Below are positions 1 through 12,460 of a DNA stretch of 64,000 nucleotides, one piece after another. The notes below the pieces were generated by a model. That model worked only from the letters and a program-made list of their open reading frames with translations, had not been told where the DNA came from and did not search any database. Source of the DNA: Thamnaconus septentrionalis (lineage: Eukaryota; Chordata; Actinopteri; Tetraodontiformes; Monacanthidae). A program made the translations under genes and the position numbers. Position 1 is the first letter of the stretch; each line of letters starts with the position of its first letter. The stretch spans positions 16,545,501 through 16,609,500 of the forward strand of contig CM020511.1 in assembly GCA_009823395.1 (NCBI GenBank). Reading direction: 5' to 3'.

Positions 1-1173
1 ATCCTCAATTATTATTACTTATTGATTTCACTTTTCTTGAGAGGTACAATCGTAAAACACTGTGCCGTCGCAAATGTCACAGAGGTACAAGACCAGAAGC
101 AGTAAGCTGACTCATTTGATTTGATGTAGATATTTTACATCATCTCAAAATGTCAATTCCTTAAGCACTGATATGATATTTTTCTAAGTGGACCATTATT
201 TGAAATCAAATGCTTATTCCAGAGACACAAATCCCTGCGAGGGAATGAAAACAGGAGGAACAGCTCAAATAACATAGAAATTTTAATGAAGTTTTTACAA
301 AAAACAATAACATCAAAACACTTTTTTGGTTGTATTTCCTTTTGTTACAAAACCAGCAAACTGTGCGTGCTCTAACGCTACCCTGTACACACATCAGGCC
401 CTGGTTTCCCCAAACTGGTATCATCTTCATCTCTTGGTGCGATCCACTCCAGACTCATCCGCAGAGCGTGACATACCCACGCATGCCAGTCGTTAAGTTT
501 GGTCTATACAGTCGAGACATGACGGACAAGATGTTAAAAGTATAAAGACGGTAAAGGGGAACATGTCCCTGCGAGAATATCACAATATATTCAGATTCTT
601 CTTTTTTTAATGCCTCTTCTTCCTTTCTTGGCTCTCCTCTAAGTACATCCAAGACTTCGTGCCACCAACAGAATTGGACTTATATACACATTGTGTGTCC
701 TTCTGTCAGCCGGCCCTGTTTAGTTTAGTTGTTTTTTTTTCTCTCTCTCTATTTTAAAGGACGACCTTTTACTTTTACAATAGTGATCATGCAGCTTCCC
801 CAAGAACTCATGTATCACTCCACAACGGTTTGGTTAAGTTGCACCCTTGCTTCCTATAACACGTCACGCTACGCTGTTCATTCCGAGCTACAGTCTTTTG
901 GATGCGCTTTCAAAGAAATAACATTTTACAGTTATTCAAAACCTAAATGCACTCAAAAGTTCTAAAAGTAATCAGTAACGGTTGCATCGGACTCGGGAAT
1001 ACTAATTTGTTATTTGTGGCAGCCTGTGTTATTTTATTTTTTAAATTCCTCCACTTTGTTTTTTTTGTTTTTTTCTGTGTGTGTTGCAGCTGCATACAGA
1101 AGGGACAAAATGTGTTGTGAGACACAGTTTGAGAGACTCTAAAAAAAAAATCCTGATGAGTCGTGCGCCGGTT
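1..1173 (-). other. adcy2: adcy2 3' UTR and downstream flank
   Basis: No coding sequence is recognisable after the adcy2 stop. On the minus strand a poly(A) hexamer AATAAA lies at 1033-1038 and an ATTAAA at 282-287, the latter followed by a U/GU-rich stretch. Either could end the transcript; mammalian ADCY2 has a long 3' UTR, so the distal site is also reasonable. Confidence 0.4.
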
Positions 1174-1326
1174 TCACGGCATTACATTCCCCTGGGACAG
1201 CGAGCGGGTCATCTCTGTGTGCACGAAGTAGGTCTTGAGCTCTCCTTTGCCCTTGACGTTGATGATGCCTCTGCACGAGCACATGTAGCCCAGAGTGAGA
1301 AGGATGCTGCTGGTCTCCTCCGTCAC
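1174..1326 (-). CDS. adcy2: adcy2 exon 25: C-terminal exon with stop (residues 1051-1100)
   Basis: Reads [20 protein letters not shown] then [20 protein letters not shown] and [10 protein letters not shown], then TGA. K1075 matches rat AC2 K1065, a phosphate-binding lysine. The tail [10 protein letters not shown] parallels mammalian RSLSQSNVAS. The acceptor is CCGTAG|GTG. Confidence 0.96.
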   Translation of the reverse strand: MTEETSSILLTLGYMCSCRGIINVKGKGELKTYFVHTEMTRSLSQGNVMP

Positions 1327-4300
1327 CTACGGGGGGAGGGGAGAGCATGTTTAGTTCGCTGACGTCACGCCACCAAAACAAAAGTTCCGCGGGCGAGGAT
1401 ATTAAAAATAAAGGGAACATTTCCAGCTGGCTGGTTTGCAGCCCCAGAAACTCCGGCCCAGACAGAGTTAGTTTCAGGGGCTGTAGTTTTCCTTTCCCTT
1501 TTTTCCTGCAAATTCAAGGCGCTGATTACAGCGGCTCATGCTTAAAATCCAATTTGACTTAAGCAAATGCACAAGGAGGGAATAGGGACGCTGCGGCTCG
1601 AAGTGACTCCTGTATTAAACAGAATTCCTGCGTGGGATTTACGATTAGCTGCAGACATTCGTCAGAGGCGCGGAAACTAGATGAGAAATATTGTGCGCCT
1701 CGCCGCAACTGCACATCTTTAAATATTAACGGGCAATCTTGGAAAGCGGATCGCTCCATCTAATGTGTGCAGCCAATGAAACCTAAGACGTTGCCTCCTC
1801 AACTCCTCCTCCACCTCCCCGATTCCCACAGCCACTTTCCATGCAGGCTGAGAAAACCCATCGTGCTTTATCAGTGCTCCATCAAGGTGCGAGCGCAAGA
1901 CTGGAAGACGACGCAGGGTTGACGTCCTTGCCGCCGACAGCAGAAGGAAAGTTTTTAGAGCGGTTTATAGAGGTTTTATAGTGTTTGAAGCACCTGGCTG
2001 GACTTTTCAAGCATTTACGTAGAGCAAAGATGCTGCTTCTTCAATGAAGCTGCTTCAAAAGAAGGAAAAAATTGGATTTTCTTTTTCCATGAATAGTTTC
2101 TTTCTTTCTTTCTTTCGTTCATAAGTGTAAAGCTGTGTGTTAAAGACTACATTAAAGCAACTATTTAAACAAGTGTCCAGTTATCCCCCCCCCCCATCTA
2201 TCTTGTGGTCACAGTGTTTACTGTATGCTAGTGCAAACAGCAAGTCACTGAAAGAAGGTAGATGGACATACAGACGATATGGTGAAGTTCAAAATGATCA
2301 TCTGAAGAATCAAAACAGCCTCTTCAGGCCGAGTGAGAGAAATACTGGTTTTGTAAGAGAAGTACAGCTCCAACTTTTGAGCTGTTTTTTCACCAAACAA
2401 ACCTTGTTTACTGTTGGAAGTAGACCAACAAAGTGAATGTATTCAATCTGGAAATGTCCATAATGGGGCTCCCTTAAGTGACTTTGAATGTGCCAATGTT
2501 TGTTGGTGCCTGAGTAGTTCAAGTGATATATACTGTATACCTAGTGTAAGCAAATCCTGAGAAAGTGAACATTGAGACTTTCACCTGGATTTTCCCCAGA
2601 ACTCCGGTGCTGTCCATCCTGCTGGCTACATTCACTGTGTTCCCCCAGATGTCGTACTGTGGCTTCTGGGCTCCGATGACTCCGGCGATCACTGGGCCGT
2701 GGTTTATACCTGACCAAGAACACATGAAGACATTGAAGGCACTCCACATGGATGAAACACAGAGTTACATACCTTTGAATTCATACAGTCAGTCTGTTGC
2801 CCAGTTCTCAAAAAGAAGAAGAAGAAGAAGAATATGGGCTCAAAGCATTGGTACACATATTACATTTTATTAAGGGATGAGTGGAAGTGGAAAGTCCCAA
2901 TCCCTCCACAGCCTCCTCAGCTCCTTCCATTAGCCTTGTATTACTTCAAGCCCTTCAGCAAATACCCAGATTGCCAGAAATGTTGTTCTGCGCCACTTGT
3001 GCGCACGTGCACGCAGGGCCGCCAGCTCGGTCCCCATCGCAGCACGGCTGCCACTGGTGGCTCTCTGATGAAACGCTCCAGGCCCGTCTGGAAGCAGCGG
3101 GGATGTGCAGTTGCTCAAACGCACGGCACTGAGCTAATGGAAACCCCCCCTCTGCTCCTCCCCAGCACGCTGCGCTCTGCACAGACAGCATGAAGGTATT
3201 GAACTCCGACCACACTCCAGGAGCTGCTGCCTGGGTTGCCCAGACCTCCACCGCAGCACCGACTCCGGTTTTCTTCTGAAAGTATCTTTATTTTCTTGTC
3301 ATTTAGATATCCGTTTCTTCCCTGCAGACCGCATCATTGCGCCGCTTTTAAAGCCACGTGTGCATTCTATTGTACGAAACAGCAGTTGTGTTTTTTTGCA
3401 GCAGGACGCCAGCTGTGAGACACAGAGGACAATTTCCACCAGGAGACGCCTGCAGGCTTCATCCCGTCTGCCCACTGCATTTTGATGTGCGGTGGCGAAA
3501 CAGAGAAATGCTTTCCTCCCTGTGGTTGAGGGGTTTTAAGTGGCTGAACAATGTTCAACTGGCAGCCCTTTATCTTGAAGCAGCTCCGAGTGCAATAACT
3601 CACCGACTCTGAGCTTGAAGTCGTTAAAAGAGTGTTTGTTGATGACGTCCAGCTTCCCCACCAGGGCAAACGCAAATTCTACCATGGTCCCAATGTGCAT
3701 GTACTGCCTGTCGTGTTCCTGAAACACAATCAGATGCACCAAGTTGTCAGGGTTGCAGTTTAATGGAAATACAATATAACAAAACACTGTCTTCTTCAAA
3801 GAAGCCAACATGGATTCAGGACTTCAACTGAAGATCAAACACATGAAATATTGATTCTGCAGTGGATCAAGTAGAAAAAAAAAGAAGCTTTCTAGTCTGA
3901 TGAGATTTGGGGAGATCAGGTGCACATATGAAATAAATGCAAATGTGTGAATAAAATGTTCGACATCGGAGTGACTTAGAAAACTTTGTCCTCTTTTGTT
4001 CCGATCTTGGAAGTAGAAATGTCATGGAAACAGTCAAAGCTATGATTCGAAATGAGTACATTTATTAGCCGAAAACTTAAGTTTCTTAATTCCCATCTTG
4101 CCGTTTGCTGCCTCTCTTGCCCTGCATGTCATGCATCAACTTCAGTGCAGCACATACAGAAAAGAGAGGAGAAGCCTACCTGGGCTGCGTACTCTGGCCC
4201 AGGCGATGCATTCAGGCCCGTTGCCGCCATGTAAGTGCTGCCGATGGTCTTAATCTTTTCCACGCCGCTGAACTTGGGTTTTGACAGCAGCTACACATGA

Positions 4301-7300
4301 AAAAAGCACAAAATATGAGACAGGACAGAAAGCATCTCTAACGACCTTTTATCCAAATGGTTTCCGGTGCAGATAGATAGACAGGCATGGCGCGTCGTCC
4401 TTATCTGTCGCTCACAATTAGCATTTTCCAAGGGTTGCCTCATCGTGCTGCCTTTACCTCGTCAAAATCAGCAATGATTTCGTTGAGCAGCCTCAGGCAC
4501 TCCAATCCTTCCTTGTTGACGTCAGACTCTGTGTAGAACTCTTTAAAGTCCGGGATGGAGGCAAACATGACACACACCAGGTCGTAGGACTGGTGGTACA
4601 GATCCTGCGGGACACAACAGTGGGAGACCAAGCCGACGTTTGCCTCAGGACATTTAAAATGACGAAATGCAGTCACAGTCATTCCGCTGTGGGCGAGGCT
4701 CATGGTAACTTTGGTTTAATTTTTTTTTTTTAAATGGCTGTTCTTTTTTATGGTTAGGTGTAGCCTGCTACTGTTTAACATCAGTGGGACCACAGAGGCA
4801 GTGCAGACCAGAAAGCCAGACGCACGATCTGGCCAAGTCTCTAAAACCCCTCCATCGATAAATGTTATTTTAAATCCATTAGACCAGACACCTGCTCCTG
4901 AATTTGGTCAAGTGCATGAAAAAGGGAATTTTTATGACTCCTCAATCGGAGTCTCTTACAGTAAAAGCAAAAATCTATAGACAGCTGTGACCTGCGACAC
5001 CACAGTGTCCTCTAAAACGCTTAAATTTTTACCGCTCAGCGTTCCGTATGGAATCATTAAACAGCAGATTTACTTTCCCATATTGAAAAGAAGGTGACCT
5101 TGAATCGGCTGCCTCGTGACGGCAGAGCTCATTATCTCCACCAGTTACTGATGTCCAAGTACAGGCACAGTCAACTTTTAGCCAGCTCACTGCCTCAAAG
5201 CAAAACTGAAGCACTGGCCGACGATACTGAAATTTAGAGAACTGTTGTTTATAAAAAAATATATATATATATAGCTTAAACCGATTTTGGAATAAAGCAA
5301 CGGCAGAGGAGAGATCAGACCATCTACATATTTCAGATCTAATGTTCAGACATAAATCATATTTGAAGGGAGCTGCTTTGCAACGGCTCAAAAGTAATTA
5401 ATGGATGGATATTGGCAGAGATCCTCCGCAGCTGCCGCCGTACCTCTTTGAAAGCACCGTCCATCCAGAACACACAGTATCCTGTCCATCTCTGAAGGCA
5501 GAGCAGTGGCATCCTACCTCGTTCTTCCAGTTGCGTGCCAGGAAATGCTCGGCCACGTGCGCGGGCAGGACGTTCTCCAGCAAAACCCGGTTGAGGTTCT
5601 CCATCGTTTCAATCTCCTCGCACTCCTTCTTAAACTTGTTCTTCCACAGGAAGTCCAACCTACAGTAATATTCATTCTGTTACAAGAGGACACAGAGGTA
5701 GAGAGTCTGAAGGCACAGCTGCACTGTTTGCTTCCAGCAAGTCACAAGAGACACAGAAACAGCGACACGTGTCCATTCAATCTGGGCACCGAGCTGCAGG
5801 TTTTTGTTTGTACAACGAGAAAACGGCAATTCGAAAATTGGAACATATTTGAGGAGACGATTAGGAAGAATGGCTTGGGATTGGGATGTAGATTTGCTGT
5901 GAGGTTACGGGAGAAACCGAGTCAAAATGATTTGACTGGGAGGCTGAACGTAAATCATGCAGATGACATTTTTATTAACTGGTCAGAAAAGCGCAGCCAA
6001 AGGTGAGTAGAGGGCCTTTATCGAAGTTGGAACAACTCATTTAAAACTATGTTGGCTTGAGATCAGGCTCAACCAACTTCCTGCTGACAATATGATCCAT
6101 GTCCTCTTTCCTCCTCATTGCTTGGGGTTTGTGATGCACCTGGCAACACCAAAATATACACTTCCCTCTATTTCTGCAGTTTATGTATGTGTGTAGTTTA
6201 CATAAGGTGATGCCTTATATAACCACATACAAGAGTTTGGGTTAGAGAGGTCAGTTTGCTTCCTGAACAAGTCATATGACTGAGTCAATGACCATGGAAA
6301 TAGAGGAGCTGTTCCTGAGTTTAAGAGCAATTGATTGAAAGGCTGGAGTTCCATGTGTATTTAAACAGGAGATGAGTGAAAAGAACTGAGTGAGAACTGA
6401 TAACAGTGCCTCAGAGTCTGATTAGCTGTGTGGGGTGTAAGTAGGTCAATAATGTACTTGGGGCCTTGGCCATTTAAGGTCTTAAAGGTCAGCAGCAGCG
6501 CTTCAAAATTGACCTAAAATTCAATTGGAGAAGAGAAGTAGTGACATCTTTAGTTGCTTTGGGCAGCTGGCTGCATTCTGGAGACAGTATGATGGATTTA
6601 CAGTACGGCGGTTGTTTTTTTTCCCTGCAGGTAAAATGTGAATTTGGAATCAGAATCCAAGCCTGTTAATTCCAGATCCTATGTTGCAGACGGATGTTTT
6701 CGTCCATCAGTGCTAATTTGTCATTTGGTTTCCCACACAGTTGTGTCCTTGGCCCTTTGCTTTAACACTGGCACAAAACCCAGTTTTGCCGCTGGTTCTT
6801 AAGGTTCTGCCAAAATTCTGCTGTAACCAGACTTAAAAAAAAAAAAATAAAAAAAAATCCCATATTTTATCTGAAAAAAAGTTTTAACTCCTGAGATTTT
6901 TTTTGCATCAACAGCTGTTGAAAGTATGTATTTTAAGTGACAAATAATACATGCAGCGCGCATGCAGCGCGTTCGGTGTGCCGCTATGACAAACCTTAAT
7001 ATCCCTGCCACGTGAGCGCGATAGAAATATCCAATTGATTTTTAGTGTGGCTGCAGTGTTCTTTTAGCTGCGACGTCAGACCGTGTCGCTGAAGGCGGTG
7101 TCCCATCTCACACCTGCCCATCGACTTGGCCAGCAGCCTGCCTTTTGTGGTCACAGTTATGTCCCCATGAGGGGGGCAAGTGTGTGGCTGCTGAAGCTGT
7201 TATTTCAGCAGAAGACAGAGCTCAGGGAATGAGCTGCATCCTATTTACTGGAAAGCTCCGTTATATAAAAAGAAACGCTGCTGCGGCCAGGGAGGGAAAA

Positions 7301-10300
7301 GAGCCTCCCTCGAACTAAACTTACCCTGCAGGAAAGAACACTGTGCTAACTCAAGGACAACAACCGCAACAAAAACAAAGGAAGAACGCAACTACAAAGT
7401 AAACAACAATGAAAAGTCTGTATTTTGCAAAGATGAACGACACCAAAGCTTTCTGACAGCAATGTGTCGCTATTCTGTCTGAACTCCCAAGAAATGAGAA
7501 AAGTAAATCCTTCCTTTGGTCTTGCTTGCTCCAATGTAAAGACGGCGTGGACTAAAATGTACAATTCTGAAATCAATGTTAAAAATGGGCAATGATACAT
7601 GATCAGGGTTAGTTCGAGACTGCGTTCTTTTTGTTCTTTGCCCTTCCCACCAAACACATGGAAGTTTTCCGAGCATCAGTTGGAGCAAAATGCTAAATGC
7701 CAGTGGTTTTGTAGGAGGCTGTAAACAGATGATGTTACTCCTGACTCCATCACTGGGAGTCTAAAAAAAAGACAGAAAGGCAGAACAGCAGCAAAGTGTC
7801 CCTGCAGATGGCCTGCAGTCAGCACATACCAGCCGCCCTGAGTGACCACTGTCTATTCATTTGCGCTCGTACGGTTCTCCTTCAAGGAACTCAGAGCTGC
7901 TAACGAAACACTGACCAGGGCAGCTGACGAGACACCACACAAATTGGTCTCATGATGCTTCTCTTGCAGCGACCGGCAGAGCTTTGCTGCCTCAGTTCAG
8001 GGTGTCAGCTCTGCAGAAATAACTTCCATTCAGGTGACGGATGGGAGCTGCTAATACATAAACATCACCAGACAGACGTCAGAAGTTCATGGCCATTCTC
8101 CGCTTCTGGGATATACTGTATCTTATATGAAAATGTCAAAAGTAAAAAGTTGTTGAGTCATTTCATAGAATGGATGCCTTCGGCACACAGGTTCTCAGCC
8201 AATAGAAGATAAGAAGGGAACAAAAAAAGGTGAAAGATGAAGGGCGTGGTGGAAATTAACACTTGGAGGAAAGAAAAGGAGACGTAGGATCAAAGTTCCA
8301 ACTTACCTGTCTTGCGAGCACAAGCAGAGTGATGAAGAAGATGAAGAGAGAGATGGAGCCCATGGTCTTCAGGTCTTTCAGAACTCCCGGCCTCAAAGGT
8401 CAGAGAGCGACGGGGAAATGTGGGGAAAGGAAGCAGGAGAGGGGATGGAAAAGGACAGGAGCAGATAAAAGGGGACGTGACAGGGGTGGAAAAAGAGAAA
8501 GACAGCGATGCGGGACAAAGAACATTTAATTAGAAATTCAGATTGTAATCAGGAGTCTGTGACCAGCTGTACGTGATTGGCTGGCGCGGCTTTGTTCCCA
8601 GTGAAGGCTGTCACATCTGCTTTGCCTCGACAGGAGCTTGTTAATGATTGGCAGAGCAGAAGCCGAGCGCCTCTGCTTGGCGCGGTCGCAAGGGGAGGGT
8701 TTTTAAAGAGGCAATTAAACGGGGAAACGGACGCTGTGACTCAGCACTTGAAATATTCTTGAAGCCATTAAGTTTCCCGCACCTTCGTCCTTAAAATAGC
8801 AAAATGTCCAGGGGAGCCGGAAACAAGCGCCGAGTGTTGCCTGCTCGCGCACACTCGCATCCAAAATCCAGCAGTCTGAGGAGCCACATTAAAACCTGAA
8901 AGGCTCCCATTAATTGAATTTACCATAAAACAGTTGTTCCTAATAGCGTTGCAGTCGGCCCACCATTTCTCTTTTAGTCTGGAATGTGCGCCAAGACTCA
9001 AATGGGACTGTGGCACCCTAATTTCCAAGAGCGCGTTTTGCATATTAATGTGTTTTTTTTTTTTAAACTCTTATCTAGGTCAGAGCAGAGCAGTCGAATG
9101 AGGAGGCAGCGTGCCGGGTGCTGCAATCGCCTTCTTCATTACTTTATCAATTCTTCTGACGCAATAAACCTTCAGTGAGGAAGAGCGATGGTCTCATAAG
9201 AGTTCCCATGCGGGGAAAAAAGAAACATCCCATCGTGCGGTCGGCTGATGAAAATAACTGGTTTTCAACTAAGTTTTTCAGTCTACAAAAAAAGCACCGT
9301 AAACTCGTTCTCGTTACGCACGTTCCAACTTGAAGCCTTGTGGGATTCCTCTTGGTGGAGGATTCCTTCCACATAACATTGTGCCACTTTAGTTTTTTCA
9401 CACTTTTCACAACCCTAGTCACCACACCAAAAACTGAAGGATGTCCTCGCCACTGTCGCCTCAATGCTCGCTCTCAAAACAATCGGCAATTAGTTCGCAG
9501 TCTATGACACTTTGCTGCAATAAGTGTCATGAAAATAAAGCTAAACTTAATTTGAACCAAGGAGCGCTTCTCTCTCTGTTCCGCCAACACACATAAAGCT
9601 GTATAACAGCACAAACTATATCAAAGCACCTACGGAGCACATAAAAACTAGGTACTTTTTAAAGAACACTGTGTAACTCTATTCAGGAAAAAGTACTCAG
9701 AGCCTTAAGTAACAATGTCGTGAACAATTTAACTAAGGTCCATTTTAGAAAATGGACTACAGGGTCATTTCAGCACTTTATGAACCATTTAGTTTCCTTT
9801 ACATCTGATTGATATTTGCATTTCTCAAATATCAATCTTTATTCTTTATCACTGGGACTTTAACCTCCTGCTGTAAATACCTACAGTTCAACACATCCTG
9901 GGCTGTTGCATAAAGCTCAGACACACTTAAAAAGAAGCCTTGGTTATTATAACTGTGAGCATTCTGTGAGGCTACAGCCTTAATCTGAGATGCTCCCAGC
10001 AGACTGATGGAAACTTATTATACCTGACTGGGGTTTTGAATAAAAAATGGTTGGGAGGGGGAAAAAAAAAAAAAAAGCAAGGTTGTGGAAAAGAAATCGT
10101 CGTGGAGAAAAGCTGGTTTAAGTGGTTCCTGCACTTTGCAAAGGGTGCCTCCAGAGGGGCGTCTACTAAGAGGCAGTCTTCACCCGACTGACTGGTGAAA
10201 AAAGACCTTGAAGTGGATCCTTCTTCGCAATTTTTTTTTATTCGCATCTATATAGAGAAATATATCAATCCCTTCTCTGCTTATTTGAACAGCGTCGGCG

Positions 10301-12424
10301 TTTGTCTCGGCGCAACCTACCTGTCCACGCTCTCCGCCTTGTACAGGAATCTGCTGTACTCATCCAGCAGCGAGCCGTGCGTTTGAAGAATAATGATGTT
10401 GTAAACCACCAGAGCTGTCAGCATGATCATCATCTTGAGCTCATAGTTTATCCTCAGGAACACGGAGCAGGAGATCAGTCCGAGGATGCAGCTGTAGATC
10501 AAATACTGGGGAAACGAAAGATTTATTGAAAAGTTAGCCGAGAGGAAGATTGCTTCTTTTGTTGTTGGAGAATCAGGAGGTCAGCAGTTTGAGAACATGT
10601 GTGTTGACTTACAGGAAGATAGAAGTTGTTTTTGCCCGTGAAAGATATGAACTGTCCATTCCAGTAAGGCAGTGTTTCGTTGGATGAATTGTAAACAGGA
10701 CCGGGCACAATGTCTTCCTGAAAAAACTAGAAAAACAAAATCCAAAACGAGGACACATAGTCATCAACAACAACAAAAAAATGCAATTATCTAGGAACAA
10801 TAAAAATAAAAACTTAAAAAACTATGAAAATGCCAATTACCAAAACCTGTGGCGTGCTCACCTTGAATAGGTGGAAAAGAAAAAGCTGTCTCGTTAGGGT
10901 CTGTTTTATTAGATTGATTGGAGACCAGTGGGGACAAAAAACCCAAAAAAAAACAACAACAAAACAAAACAAAATAATTTAATTATGTCTTTCTGCCGAC
11001 GGTGCAAGACGAGACTGGCTGCAAAATGGTGCAAAGCCAAGTTAATTTGGTTAAACCGCTCAGAGCGACCGATCGGCGTCAGGTGCAAAACAAGATTATA
11101 ATCTGCAGAATAGATTCGAGCAAAGGTCTGAAGTGGGGTCTCAACACCGTGTTCGTCATGCAACACCAACCCACATGCAAACACACACAATCCTCAGGCT
11201 ACAATTTCACCAGGAAGCAGACCTTTTAATTTGCTCCTTCTCCTGTCCCCACACACACACACGCAGACACACATACACACACCAAGCAGAATAAAACTAT
11301 TTTTTCCCCCCACTCCTCATCGTGATGCACAAATGAAGACACTGCTTAGGAAAAAGCTCCTTCATCAAAGTGGTGATATTTTTTTAAACAAAGCGTTGGC
11401 CAATTTTAATTTTAAATTAAATAAACTTAAAAAAAAAATCATATCGGAAATCACAAATGCCGTGACTGGATGGACTTGTGAGAGAAATCAGCGGAATAAA
11501 GCATGTGATGCAGGTGATGCCCCGCCCCCATGAGAGATACATGGCTGGGATTGGCCAGGATGGTTTTAATCTTGCAAAGCATGTTGGGAAGGATTTTATT
11601 GCAAGGCCTCTATGTGGAGCAAATACTCTCCCCAAGTGAATTATGGATCAGGCTGTGCAAAGCGATTAGTGTTGCCAACTTTCATTCAGAAAAATAAAGG
11701 AGGGCCTTCCTCCCGCAGTGCTCGGGGTCATGATCATCACAGGCCAGTGGCTCGCCAGTAGGTAAATCATAACTTAAAACAGGGTTTCAAAAAAGTATAT
11801 GCTTCACATAGTTTGAACTGCTTTGTTACCAATAGACATGAGAAATAAGATGGATGTTTAAATTGGATCAAAATCAATAAAGTGCAGGATGGATGGCTTT
11901 TGACAAAGGGATTAAAACGGTTTTGAACGCAAACTCTCCAGAACGAATGTGAGTTTGTATCCAAAATAAACGTTTGAGACAAACGGGGGACAAACCCCGT
12001 TCCGTTTTGGAATTATATTTAATTTCATTGTCAAATTTCGGGACAATTCTATATTTTAAGGGATGGTTGGCAACTCCCAACCAAAAAAAATAAAAAATCA
12101 AACCACATTGCATTCCTTTACTTGGAAACCCAGGCGTTTCCACTGGAAGGGTCGTGCCACTCCACACCAGGAGGTGCACAGATGCCGTTTACCGCCCCGC
12201 CCCCCCGGTGCGCCTCTAGACACGACGTAAAAAGCTTACCATGTTGAAGACGGCCATTATGAGTATGAGAGTGGTGGTTGTCATGGTGAGAGTGATACGG
12301 GGCCACGGCTTGTTGGCAATAATGACTGATGACCTCAGCAGCCACATCCAGGAGGCGGAGGCGCTTTTACTGCAGTGCTGCCGGGACATAAAACACACAG
12401 CGAAAACGCATGAATGGCAGGCAG

Positions 12425-12460
<36 letters not shown>

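Larger units (their letters stand above)
1327..5517 (-). other. adcy2: adcy2 introns 20-24 (between exons 20 and 25)
   Basis: The five introns (4605-5517, 4291-4457, 3719-4179, 2710-3603, 1327-2584) are short. The last one holds a Tc1-like fragment at 2471-2515 and a C run at about 2187. Nothing else was recognised. Confidence 0.8.

Noticed and set aside
5506..6006. 166-codon plus-strand ORF
   Set aside because: It starts in the antisense of adcy2 exon 20 and continues into intron; no recognisable domain.
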